Assembly (NCBI GenBank): GCA_011049715.1
Contig: DRHF01000151.1
Location: 1-64,000, forward strand
Direction of reading: 5' to 3'
Length of the DNA: 64,000 nucleotides
Origin: Desulfobacterales bacterium
Lineage (GTDB): Bacteria > Desulfobacterota > Desulfobacteria > Desulfobacterales > UBA2156
Position 1 is the first letter of the stretch. Every line of letters begins with the position of its first letter. This document shows, in pieces, positions 36,264 through 45,371 of the stretch. A program made the translations under genes and the position numbers. The notes beneath the pieces are model-generated. The model did no database searches. It had not been told where the DNA came from and was given only the letters and a program-made list of their open reading frames with translations.

Positions 36264-37205
36264 ATGGAAGACAATAAAAAATTAAAAACCATCGAGCCGG
36301 GCAGCAGAGAATCTTCCATCCACATTCCGGTTGATCAGTATTTAAATTATATCCTGATCGAAAAAGGCCTTTCAGACAAAACCGTTGAATCGTACAGCAG
36401 CGATCTTGCCAGATTCCTTGAATTTCTTGAAAAAAACAGTGTCCGCAGCCTTTCAGAAACCGATACCCCCATCATTTTGAGATATTTGATTGCGCTTCGT
36501 AATGCCGGGCTTTCGGCAAGATCCAGGGCAAGACATCTCGTTACATTGAGAGGATTTTACCGTTTTTTGGCCCATGAAGGAATGATTGAACACGATCCGG
36601 TCAGAATCATCGACTTTCCGAAAGCAGGCCTCAGGCTGCCAGACGTCCTCTCCATTCAGGAGACTAAGGATCTTCTATCTCTCGCTGATGCCAGTAAACC
36701 ACAAGGGGCTCGGGATGCGGCGATGATCGAGCTTCTTTACGCCGCAGGGCTCAGGGTCTCTGAACTGATCGGCATAAAGCTCCAGGACGTCAGCCTGGAA
36801 GCGGGTTTCGTCAGGGTATTTGGAAAGGGTTCAAAGGAAAGAGTGGTTCCTATCGGTCTTTATGCCAAAGAGCGTATCGATCATTACATTGTAAATGCCC
36901 GGCCGCAACTTTTAAAAAAAAGAACAGACCATTTCCTGTTTGTCACACGGCTGGGCAAGCCGATGACGCGGCAGGGCTTTTGGAAGCTTTTCAAACGCTA
37001 TGTTTTAAAGGCCGGTATAAATAAAAATATTACACCCCACACACTGAGACACTCTTTTGCAAGCCATCTCCTGGAAGGAGGGGCTGATCTGAGGTCTGTT
37101 CAATTGATGTTAGGGCATATCGATATTTCCACCACCCAGATCTATACCCATGTTGCCCGCGAACATTTAAAGAAAATGCATGAGAAATTTCACCCACGCG
37201 GCTAA
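36264..37205 (+). CDS. xerD: Site-specific tyrosine recombinase XerD
   Basis: This 313-residue recombinase resolves chromosome dimers with XerC at dif. The N-terminal SAM-like core-binding domain (residues about 22-105, DQYLNYILIEKGLSDKTVESY) precedes the catalytic domain. Catalytic residues are visible as Arg in AAGLRVSEL, His-x-x-Arg in HTLRHSFASHLLEGG, His in MLGHIDISTTQIYTH and Tyr in the same segment. An N-terminal extension of about 18 residues is present. No dif-like site, integron cassette or phage gene is adjacent, so this is the housekeeping enzyme and not a mobile integrase. Confidence 0.88.
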   Translation: MEDNKKLKTIEPGSRESSIHIPVDQYLNYILIEKGLSDKTVESYSSDLARFLEFLEKNSVRSLSETDTPIILRYLIALRNAGLSARSRARHLVTLRGFYRFLAHEGMIEHDPVRIIDFPKAGLRLPDVLSIQETKDLLSLADASKPQGARDAAMIELLYAAGLRVSELIGIKLQDVSLEAGFVRVFGKGSKERVVPIGLYAKERIDHYIVNARPQLLKKRTDHFLFVTRLGKPMTRQGFWKLFKRYVLKAGINKNITPHTLRHSFASHLLEGGADLRSVQLMLGHIDISTTQIYTHVAREHLKKMHEKFHPRG

Positions 37206-37255
37206 AAATTTCACCAAACTCTCTGCAGTCAATTAGAGGGATATGCTTATCGTTC

Positions 37256-37284
37256 TTGACACATCATCTCATTTTGGTTAGATA
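37256..37284 (+). promoter_or_regulatory. Candidate promoter of the pfaD-pfaA pair
   Basis: TTGACA (perfect -35, 37256-37261), a 17-base spacer and TAGATA (weak -10, 37279-37284) lie 36 bp before the pfaD start. The gap between xerD and pfaD holds nothing else recognisable. Confidence 0.4.
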
Positions 37285-37319
37285 TCAAAATTTTCAACAC
37301 CATTTCCAATCTAAAAAAA

Positions 37320-38978
37320 ATGCTTCAAAAAACCGTTTCAAACAAAAAAATGTCGGGGTGGTGGAAAAACGGCGGCATGCCGCCTGAGAAAGGGATTGCT
37401 GCGGTAAAGCGTTCGATCCGCGATCTGATGCGTCCTGTCTTCTTGATCGATTTTGACGGTCAACCGGCAGTGGCCCAGGGAGGCAGCATTACCATCGGCG
37501 ATACCCCCTCTGTCGGGCCATCCGGGTGTCCGCTTCATGCGTACACCCCACCGCTTCACCCAAAAGATCTGGGCGATCCCGTCTTTAAAAAAGCACATAA
37601 CCTTCGCTATGCATATATTATCGGCGCGATGGCCAATGGCATCACCTCAACCCAAATGGTTGAGGAGGCGGGGCGCGCCGGCATGCTGGGTTTTTTTGGC
37701 GCCGCCGGTCTCCGCCTAAATGAAATTGAAACCGCCATTTGCAGGTTGCATCAACGGATGGGCTCCATCCCTTTTGGTTTTAACTTGATCCACAATCTAA
37801 ATGAACCCGAACTCGAAGCTCAAACGGTTCAACTCTATCTGAGACATAAAATAAGGCTGATCAGTGCTTCCGCTTTCATGGATCTTACCCTTCCCCTTGT
37901 TTATTTTCGTGTAAAAGGAATCCATCGAGATCCTGAGGGGAACATTATCTGTCCGAATAAAATCATCGCAAAGGTCTCAAGGGTTGAGGTTGCTAAAAAA
38001 TTCCTTTCCCCTCCCCCTGAAAAACTTCTGGGCCAGTTGGTTGAAAAAAAAATGATCGCCCGGGAAGAAGCCAATCTGGCAAAATACCTGCCGATGGCCG
38101 AAGATTTGACGGCAGAAGCCGATTCCGGCGGCCATACCGACAATCGGCCCGCCTTATCGCTGCTACCGACCATGCTCGCACTGCGTGACAAACTGAATGA
38201 GAAATACGGATACCAACGGTCGATCTGCATCGGTCTTGGCGGCGGCATCGCCACACCCGAATCTACGGCAGCCGCATTTTCGATGGGTGCGGCCTTTGTT
38301 CTGTCAGGATCGATCAACCAGGCCTGTTTGGAAGCAGGCACTTCAGATGCCGTTCGCCGGATGCTCGCTGAGACCCGGCAGGCCGATGTCACCATGGCGC
38401 CGGCCGCAGATATGTTTGAAATGGGTTCCAAGGTTCAGGTGTTAAAACGCGGCACCCTGTTTCCGTTTCGTGCGGCGAAATTATATGACCTCTATTTAAG
38501 ATACAACAGTTACGAGGATATCCCTCAAAAGGAAAAAACCGTCCTTGAACGGGACATTTTCAATTTCAGTTTTTTAGATGAGTGGAAACAGACCAAACAG
38601 TTTTTTATGTCCAAAGATCCGAAGCAGATTACCCGTGCTGAAAAAGATACCCATCATAAGATGGCCCTTGTTTTTAGATCTTATCTCGGACGCTCATCAA
38701 AATGGGCGAATTCAGGTAATCCGGAAAGAAAATTTGACTATCAAATTTGGTGCGGCCCGTCCATGGGTGCCTTTAATGCGTGGGCGAATGGATCTTTCCT
38801 CGAAAAACCGGGAAACCGAAAGGTGGTTACCCTCGCAATGAACCTTCTTTTTGGCGCTGCAGTTTTAACCCGTGTTAACTGGCTTCGAAACCAAAATGTT
38901 GAATTACCCAATGGCGTCGAGCATGTCGCTCCAACGCCGCTCTCGGAAATATATACACTGCTGAATGAAAAAGAATAA
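37320..38978 (+). CDS. pfaD: PfaD-like trans-acting FMN enoyl reductase
   Basis: This 552-residue protein is related to 2-nitropropane dioxygenases and to PfaD, the stand-alone enoyl reductase of polyunsaturated fatty acid synthases and several trans-ER polyketide systems. The TIM-barrel FMN site includes IGLGGGIATPESTAAAFSMG and VLSGSINQACLEAGTS, and the family tail segment GPSMGAFNAWANGSFLEKP is present. It should reduce the enoyl-ACP formed on the partner megasynthase, encoded in the next gene with a 14-base overlap. No clear ribosome-binding site precedes ATG 37320; a second ATG at 37350 is possible. Confidence 0.88.
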   Translation: MLQKTVSNKKMSGWWKNGGMPPEKGIAAVKRSIRDLMRPVFLIDFDGQPAVAQGGSITIGDTPSVGPSGCPLHAYTPPLHPKDLGDPVFKKAHNLRYAYIIGAMANGITSTQMVEEAGRAGMLGFFGAAGLRLNEIETAICRLHQRMGSIPFGFNLIHNLNEPELEAQTVQLYLRHKIRLISASAFMDLTLPLVYFRVKGIHRDPEGNIICPNKIIAKVSRVEVAKKFLSPPPEKLLGQLVEKKMIAREEANLAKYLPMAEDLTAEADSGGHTDNRPALSLLPTMLALRDKLNEKYGYQRSICIGLGGGIATPESTAAAFSMGAAFVLSGSINQACLEAGTSDAVRRMLAETRQADVTMAPAADMFEMGSKVQVLKRGTLFPFRAAKLYDLYLRYNSYEDIPQKEKTVLERDIFNFSFLDEWKQTKQFFMSKDPKQITRAEKDTHHKMALVFRSYLGRSSKWANSGNPERKFDYQIWCGPSMGAFNAWANGSFLEKPGNRKVVTLAMNLLFGAAVLTRVNWLRNQNVELPNGVEHVAPTPLSEIYTLLNEKE

Positions 38979-41900
38979 AAATAAATTGAGCATTGCGGTC
39001 ATTGGAATGGGGTGTCTTTTTCCAAAAGGACCGGGGTTAAAGGAATACTGGCGTTTACTTTTTCACGGAGAAGACGGAATTAGCGATGTTCCCGAAACAC
39101 ACTGGCTGATAGACGATTATTTTGACGAAGATCAAAAAAAACCGGACTATGTCTATTGCAAACGGGGCGGCTTTCTATCGGCAGTATCATTTGACCCGGC
39201 TGAATTCGGAATCCCCCCCTCTTCACTCGAAGCAACTGATACATCTCAACTTCTCGGGCTGGTCGTCGCCAAGATGGCCATGGAAGACGCAGGGTATGGA
39301 AACCATCGTGATTTTAAGCACAGCAGAACAAGCGTTATCCTTGGTGTTACCGGCACCCAGGAGCTTGTCATCCCGCTTAGCAGCCGACTGGGGCATCCGG
39401 TTTGGCGCAGGGCGCTCCAAGAAGAATCGATCTCCCCTCAACAGATCGATAAGGTGATAAAAAAGATATCCGAATCCTATACTCCCTGGCAGGAAAATTC
39501 ATTTCCGGGACTCCTGGGCAATGTCGTTTCCGGGAGAATATCCAACCGTCTCGACCTGGGCGGGACCAATTGTACGGTTGATGCCGCCTGTGCCAGTTCG
39601 ATGAGCGCCATCCATCTGGCGACCCTGGAACTGTCGTCCGGCCGAAGCGATATGGTCATTACCGGCGGTGTCGACACCTTGAACGACATCTTTATGCACA
39701 TGTGTTTTTCTAAAACCCATATTCTTTCTCCCACCGGAGATGTCAGGCCATTTTCAAAGGATGCGGACGGCACCTTGCTCGGCGAAGGCATCGGCATGCT
39801 GATTCTAAAACGGCTTGAGGACGCGGAGAAAGAAGGAGACCGTATCTATGCGGTGATCAAATCGATCGGTATTTCCAGCGATGGAAAATCCCAGAGTATT
39901 TATGCCCCCAATCCCGAAGGCCAGGAAAAAGCTATCCGCAATGCGTATCAAATGGCAGCGATCGACCCATCGACCGTCGACCTCCTCGAAGCCCACGGCA
40001 CAGGCACACGGGTGGGAGATTTTGTTGAATTTCAAGCGTTAAACAATGTGTTCAGCCAATCTTCCGAAAACAAAAATATCCATGCCTTGGGCTCCGTGAA
40101 ATCGATGATCGGGCACACCAAGGCGGCTGCCGGAGCCGCTGGGATGATTAAAACCATTCTCTCCCTATACAACAAGGTGCTGTTGCCCACGCTGAAGGCG
40201 GAGAATCCCGATCCCAACCTAAAAATTGATGCATCACCATTTTATCTCAACACCGAGACGCGGCCGTGGTTTTCGAAAAACAAGCACCCCCGCCGGTCCG
40301 GGGTCAGTGCATTCGGATTCGGAGGAAGCAATTTCCATGTGGTTCTTGAAGAATATCAGAAAAAGAAGGAAATCACTTTCTGGGACGGTTCCGTTGACAT
40401 TGTCGCGCTATCAGCCCCTACCCCCCATGATCTCGCAAAAAATATCGACACCTTTAAAAGGGACGTAGAAAAAGAGTCTTCCAATGAACAATTTTCCTTC
40501 AGGGCAGCTGGGACCAGACGTTATTTCTCAACAAAAGATCAATACCGTCTCCTGCTGACCATCGATCGGGAAACTCAAAAATCAACACTTTTTTCTGACG
40601 CGCTGAAGATCGTTGAATCCGGGCAAACCAAAGACAAATCCAACAACCCAAATATATTCTACTCAGACAATCAATTCCCGGGTAAAATTGGGTTTTTGTT
40701 TCCCGGCCAAGGTTCTCAATATATCGGAATGGGCCGTGACCTGGTCTGTACCTTTGCAGATGCTTTCGGGGTCCTGGAAGACGTAAATAAAAGGTTTCAT
40801 CATTCATCTCTTTTGAGCGATCTGATCTACCCGCGTCCTGCCCGCACAAAAGATCAACTGAAAGATCAGGAACTCGAACTCCAGAAAACCAATATTGCCC
40901 AGCCCGCTATCGGCGCCATAAGCCTCTCCATGCTAAAAATACTTCAAGGGTTTGGTGTCAAGCCCGATGCCACCGGCGGGCATAGCTATGGTGAACTGAC
41001 GGCGCTTCATGCGGCCGAATGGATCGACGATGACACCTTCTTTCACCTCTCGATTTTAAGGGGTCAACACATGGCCCATGCATGCGAAAAGAATGGTCAT
41101 AGTGTCGGTGGCATGTTGGCGCTGTTTGCGCCACTTGATCGACTCACCCAGCTGGTCCGGGATGTGCCCAATCTCATCCTGTCAAACCATAACAGCCCCA
41201 ACCAGGGGGTTTTGTCCGGCTTAATAATCGCAATTAAGCAGGCTGAGGCTTGGTGCAAAGAAAAAGGTCTTCAGGCTTTCCGGCTCCCGGTTTCCGGAGC
41301 ATTTCACAGTAAATGGATGCAGAGCGCTGGGGCCTCTTTTCAAAAGACATTAAAAAAGATCAACATTTTCCCGTCCAATATTCCGGTCTTTTCCAACACG
41401 ACCGGGAAGCCCTATCCCCATGACACGGACAGCGTAAAGGATCTGCTTTCGAGCCAGCTGTCATGCCCGGTTGATTTTGTCAGTGAAATTGAAAACCTTT
41501 TCGATATGGGGATCCGTACATTTGTCGAGGTCGGGCCCCGTTCGGTTTTAACCAAACTGGTCAAATCGATATTAAACGCCCACACTGTCGAGGCCTTCTC
41601 CATCGATCATTCTGAAGGGACACAATCCGGTACGGCTGATTTGGCCCGAACCCTTTGTCGTCTCGCATCACTGGGTCATTTCGTCGATTTGGAAAAATGG
41701 GAGAACCCGGTCACGGAAATAGAAGCACCTCTTATGTCGATCCCCATTTCAGGGGTAAACTACAAAAAGGTCAAAAGAGATGTTAACGCTTATCCGCCTG
41801 ACGAACCAAAAGAAGAAGCTCCAGGGTTTGTCCCAAAAAAGAAAAATCGATCCGCAGTGGCCGAACAGAAACCATTATCCTTAATACAAAATATAATACC

Positions 41901-44900
41901 CATGGAAGAAAAAGAGACACAAAAACCATCCGATGTGATCACAGACAGCTTAAGGGTCGTTCAAGAAGGCTTGAAATCGATGCAGGCACTTCATCAACAG
42001 ACCGCTGAAGCTCACAAAAAATTTCTTGAAACTCAAATTGAGACAAGCAGAACTTTACAGGCCATGATGGAAAAAACCCAACGATTGGCTGAAGCTACCC
42101 TTGGGTATAAAATTGTAACCGATCCCGTTGATTCAAGCTTTGAAAAAATATCGGAGCAGGAAACAAGGCCTTCGGAGGACCCCTTCCATAATCGGTCTGT
42201 TCCCTTTAACAAACCCAATGACGGACAACCTTTGGAATCAGAACTTGCCATCCAAAATCGAATCGAAATGAATATTGATGGAAATGAACTGGAAGCGATT
42301 CTGTTGGGGCTGGTCAGTGAAAAGACCGGGTATCCGGTTGAGATGATCGGTCTTGAAATGGACCTTGAGGCAGACCTGGGTATCGATTCCATCAAACGGG
42401 TGGAGATTCTTTCAGCCCTTGAGGAAAAAATCCCGGAGCTCCCCGTCATATCGCCTGAAATCATCGGCAGCTTCAAAACCCTCAAGCAGACCGTCGCATA
42501 TCTTTCCGGAAATACGGAAAATAATGGATCGGTTGAGATCAAAAAAGATCGACTGAACCGGCCGCTTTCTGAACCGAAACGGGTTGACGTTCCATCATCA
42601 GGTATCGATCCCGGTGAACTGACGGACATCATCCTGATGGCGGTCAGTGAAAAGACCGGGTATCCGGTTGAGATGATCGGTCTTGAAATGGATCTTGAGG
42701 CAGACCTGGGTATCGATTCCATCAAACGGGTGGAGATTCTTTCAGCCCTTGAGGAAAAAATCCCGGAGCTCCCCGTCATATCGCCTGAAATCATCGGCAG
42801 CCTCAAAACCCTCAAGCAGATTGTTAGCTACCTTTCAGACGATGAAAACACAGTGACAAGCTGTCGACAGCCTAATTCATATTTTTATGATATATCTAAT
42901 AGTTATGATGTTAACCATAATACATCAGTTGAACGTTTATCAGACGATGAACCAGTGGCGAGAAAAGTCATTTCAATCATTGAAACTCAATCCGATTCGA
43001 AAAGACGTCTATCGATCCCAAGCGGCAGAACAGTTTTTATCACAGATGACGGAACCGGGCTTTCAAAAGCGATCGAATCTGAGTTGGCATCATTTGATAT
43101 CGAGGTTTTCCACGATTCAATTGATAGATTAAAACGTAAAAAGGATATGCCGAAGGCTTTCGGTCTCATTATCCTCCCGGACAAGGAGTTAATCGAAAGA
43201 ACCAGATGGAATCGAAATGATGAAACTCAATTAAAAAATGCCTTCCTAATTACCAAGCGATTTGCACCAGATCTTATTGAATCCGCCAAGACGAATGCCG
43301 GTTTTTTTGCCACCGTCACCCGCTTGGACGGGGCATTCGGCTTCCAGGGAAAAAGGGTGACCAACCCCTTGCAGGGTGGGCTAGCCGGTCTTGCGAAAAC
43401 CGTCCGCATGGAGTGGAAGAATGTTTTGTGCCGTGCCTTTGACGTCTCACCCATATGGAAAAATCCCGGGGAGATTTCAAAGGCGATCGTTTCGGAAATC
43501 TTAAACGCAGATCGGTTGGGTCCGGTTGAAATCGGTCTTGACCCCCGTTTACCGTCCACCACAAGGTATACGCTAAAACTTGATCCGTCCCCCCTTCCGC
43601 CGAACAAAGTGATTAAAATCGATTTGGATGACCACGACGTGTTGATAGTCACCGGAGGCGCCCGGGGAATCACAGCATCGGTGCTTCTTTCCCTCGCATC
43701 GTATGTAAAACCGACCCTCATTCTTCTCGGTCGTTCACCTGCTTCGACCCCTGAACCCGATTGGCTGACACATCTTAAAGATGAGTCAGAAATGAAAACC
43801 GCCATTTTTGAAAAAGAATTTAACGGTCATATAGTCTCACCCAGAAAGTTAGAAGAAAGATTGAAACGGTTTATGGCCAATCGTGAAATTTCTAATACCC
43901 TGAGCCGGTTGGAGAAAAAAAACATCACCGTCCGATATTATTCTGTTGATATTCGCAATATCTCAGCAGTTCGTTCCATTCTGGATGAAGTTCGATCGAT
44001 TGATGGGCCGATAAGGGGCATCATTCACGGCGCAGGAGTGGTGGAAGACCGTTTGATAATCGATAAAACCGCAAAACAGTTTGAAAACGTATTTGACACC
44101 AAGGTGAAAGGCATCCGGGGGCTTTTAAAGGCTACCGAACAGGACCAACTGAAGTATCTTATCTTTTTTTCATCGATCGTTGCACGAATGGGAAACAAAG
44201 GGCAGGCGGATTATGCCATGGCAAATGAAGTGTTGAATAAAGTCGCCTGGCAGGAGTCTTTACTTCGCCCGAAATGCAGCGTTATCTCATTTAACTGGGG
44301 CCCATGGGACGGGGGGATGGTGACACCGAGTTTAAAGCGCGAGTTTGCTCGAAAAAAAATAGAGGTAATTCCGGTTGAAACCGGAGTCGAATGTATGCTT
44401 CATGAGATGAGCAAAAATAAAAAGGGTCCTGTAGAGGTCGTCGTGGGATCTTCGATTTCTTCTGGAAAAAGAAAACGTAAAAATATAAAGGAAACCTTTT
44501 CACTCTCTTTCAAACATGAAATCGATGTTAAGCGTTATCCGATTTTATCATCCCACATTCTGGATGGTAAACCGGTAGTCCCCTTTGCTCTAATGACCGA
44601 ATGGATCGGTCATAGTGCACTTCATGGAAATCCTGGTCTTTTCCTTTTCGGGATTGATAACATGCGGATTTTAAACGGGATTCGGCTTGAACATAAAAAA
44701 ATTATGATTCGCCTGCTCTCTGGAAAGGCCCGAAAAAAGGGCTCGACCTACGAGGTCGATGTCGAGTTGAGGGATGGTCTAAAAGATAAGATAGAAGTGA
44801 TTCATACCAGCGCAAAAGCCATTTTGGTAGAAGCCCTTCCGAAGCCGCCATTGTTCAATAATTCATTGAAGCGACCTTCAAAATCATACCCTAAAAACAT

Positions 44901-45360
44901 CGATGAGGTTTACGAAACCATCCTTTTTCACGGTGATGAACTCCAGGGCATCAAAAAGATCATCAGTTGCACTCCTCAGAGGATAGTGGCCGATCTCTCT
45001 CCAGCGCCTTCACCTAAAAAATGGATTTCAGATCCGATGAGAAGCAAATGGATTGGTGATCCGCTGGTGCTTGATTCCGCTTTTCAAATGGCAACCATTT
45101 GGTGCTTCGAGGAGATCGGGATGGTATCGCTTCCAACCTATAGTGCCTCCTATCGCCAGTATCGGAACGACTTTCCAGAGACAGGAGTTACCGCTATATT
45201 CGAAATCAAACAGTCCACCGATCACAAAATAGTTGGGGACTTTACCTTTCTGGATTCAGAGGATGTGGTTGTTGCCCGTCTCCTTGGATATGAAGCAGTG
45301 ATGTACCCCTCCTTATCCAAAGCATTTCAGGCGAAAAGCACTGTCTCTTCTTCGCGCTGA
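38965..45360 (+). CDS. pfaA: PfaA-like PUFA-synthase/polyketide megasynthase KS-AT-ACP-ACP-KR-DH
   Basis: This 2131-residue type I synthase has a ketosynthase at residues about 5-460 with Cys209 (DAACASS), His344 (EAHGTGT) and His384 (GHTKAAAG). An acyltransferase covers about 570-870 with Ser674 (GHSYGE). A Gln/Lys-rich linker with coiled-coil character lies at about 985-1050. Two acyl-carrier domains have phosphopantetheine Ser1142 and Ser1252 (LGIDSIKR). A ketoreductase with GGARG at 1564-1568 follows, then a PS-DH-type dehydratase with His1864 (HILDGKPVVP). The order matches PfaA of PUFA synthases, which usually have more ACPs and work with PfaB and PfaC; neither is here. The product is unknown, and no release domain follows the dehydratase. 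Confidence 0.88.
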   Translation: MKKNKNKLSIAVIGMGCLFPKGPGLKEYWRLLFHGEDGISDVPETHWLIDDYFDEDQKKPDYVYCKRGGFLSAVSFDPAEFGIPPSSLEATDTSQLLGLVVAKMAMEDAGYGNHRDFKHSRTSVILGVTGTQELVIPLSSRLGHPVWRRALQEESISPQQIDKVIKKISESYTPWQENSFPGLLGNVVSGRISNRLDLGGTNCTVDAACASSMSAIHLATLELSSGRSDMVITGGVDTLNDIFMHMCFSKTHILSPTGDVRPFSKDADGTLLGEGIGMLILKRLEDAEKEGDRIYAVIKSIGISSDGKSQSIYAPNPEGQEKAIRNAYQMAAIDPSTVDLLEAHGTGTRVGDFVEFQALNNVFSQSSENKNIHALGSVKSMIGHTKAAAGAAGMIKTILSLYNKVLLPTLKAENPDPNLKIDASPFYLNTETRPWFSKNKHPRRSGVSAFGFGGSNFHVVLEEYQKKKEITFWDGSVDIVALSAPTPHDLAKNIDTFKRDVEKESSNEQFSFRAAGTRRYFSTKDQYRLLLTIDRETQKSTLFSDALKIVESGQTKDKSNNPNIFYSDNQFPGKIGFLFPGQGSQYIGMGRDLVCTFADAFGVLEDVNKRFHHSSLLSDLIYPRPARTKDQLKDQELELQKTNIAQPAIGAISLSMLKILQGFGVKPDATGGHSYGELTALHAAEWIDDDTFFHLSILRGQHMAHACEKNGHSVGGMLALFAPLDRLTQLVRDVPNLILSNHNSPNQGVLSGLIIAIKQAEAWCKEKGLQAFRLPVSGAFHSKWMQSAGASFQKTLKKINIFPSNIPVFSNTTGKPYPHDTDSVKDLLSSQLSCPVDFVSEIENLFDMGIRTFVEVGPRSVLTKLVKSILNAHTVEAFSIDHSEGTQSGTADLARTLCRLASLGHFVDLEKWENPVTEIEAPLMSIPISGVNYKKVKRDVNAYPPDEPKEEAPGFVPKKKNRSAVAEQKPLSLIQNIIPMEEKETQKPSDVITDSLRVVQEGLKSMQALHQQTAEAHKKFLETQIETSRTLQAMMEKTQRLAEATLGYKIVTDPVDSSFEKISEQETRPSEDPFHNRSVPFNKPNDGQPLESELAIQNRIEMNIDGNELEAILLGLVSEKTGYPVEMIGLEMDLEADLGIDSIKRVEILSALEEKIPELPVISPEIIGSFKTLKQTVAYLSGNTENNGSVEIKKDRLNRPLSEPKRVDVPSSGIDPGELTDIILMAVSEKTGYPVEMIGLEMDLEADLGIDSIKRVEILSALEEKIPELPVISPEIIGSLKTLKQIVSYLSDDENTVTSCRQPNSYFYDISNSYDVNHNTSVERLSDDEPVARKVISIIETQSDSKRRLSIPSGRTVFITDDGTGLSKAIESELASFDIEVFHDSIDRLKRKKDMPKAFGLIILPDKELIERTRWNRNDETQLKNAFLITKRFAPDLIESAKTNAGFFATVTRLDGAFGFQGKRVTNPLQGGLAGLAKTVRMEWKNVLCRAFDVSPIWKNPGEISKAIVSEILNADRLGPVEIGLDPRLPSTTRYTLKLDPSPLPPNKVIKIDLDDHDVLIVTGGARGITASVLLSLASYVKPTLILLGRSPASTPEPDWLTHLKDESEMKTAIFEKEFNGHIVSPRKLEERLKRFMANREISNTLSRLEKKNITVRYYSVDIRNISAVRSILDEVRSIDGPIRGIIHGAGVVEDRLIIDKTAKQFENVFDTKVKGIRGLLKATEQDQLKYLIFFSSIVARMGNKGQADYAMANEVLNKVAWQESLLRPKCSVISFNWGPWDGGMVTPSLKREFARKKIEVIPVETGVECMLHEMSKNKKGPVEVVVGSSISSGKRKRKNIKETFSLSFKHEIDVKRYPILSSHILDGKPVVPFALMTEWIGHSALHGNPGLFLFGIDNMRILNGIRLEHKKIMIRLLSGKARKKGSTYEVDVELRDGLKDKIEVIHTSAKAILVEALPKPPLFNNSLKRPSKSYPKNIDEVYETILFHGDELQGIKKIISCTPQRIVADLSPAPSPKKWISDPMRSKWIGDPLVLDSAFQMATIWCFEEIGMVSLPTYSASYRQYRNDFPETGVTAIFEIKQSTDHKIVGDFTFLDSEDVVVARLLGYEAVMYPSLSKAFQAKSTVSSSR
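42312..42490 (+). repeat. First copy of near-identical ACP-coding repeat
   Basis: This 179-bp stretch matches 42642-42820 with only two differences (at 42363 and 42472), an offset of exactly 330 bp (110 codons). It encodes most of ACP 1. Such DNA-level identity points to recent duplication or ongoing gene conversion. Confidence 0.9.
42642..42820 (+). repeat. Second copy of near-identical ACP-coding repeat
   Basis: This is the partner of 42312-42490 and encodes most of ACP 2. The flanking linkers differ, so the conserved unit is the carrier domain itself. Confidence 0.9.
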
Positions 45361-45371
45361 TCCGGCTTTCA

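Noticed and set aside
36264-37205. XerD as sign of an integron or mobile island carrying the pfa genes
   Set aside because: The protein matches housekeeping XerD, and no attachment sites, cassettes, transposases or flanking repeats were seen.
42033-42815. 260-codon minus-strand open frame with an internal repeat
   Set aside because: It mirrors the two ACP-coding repeats of pfaA on the other strand; the repeat comes from pfaA, not from a real protein.
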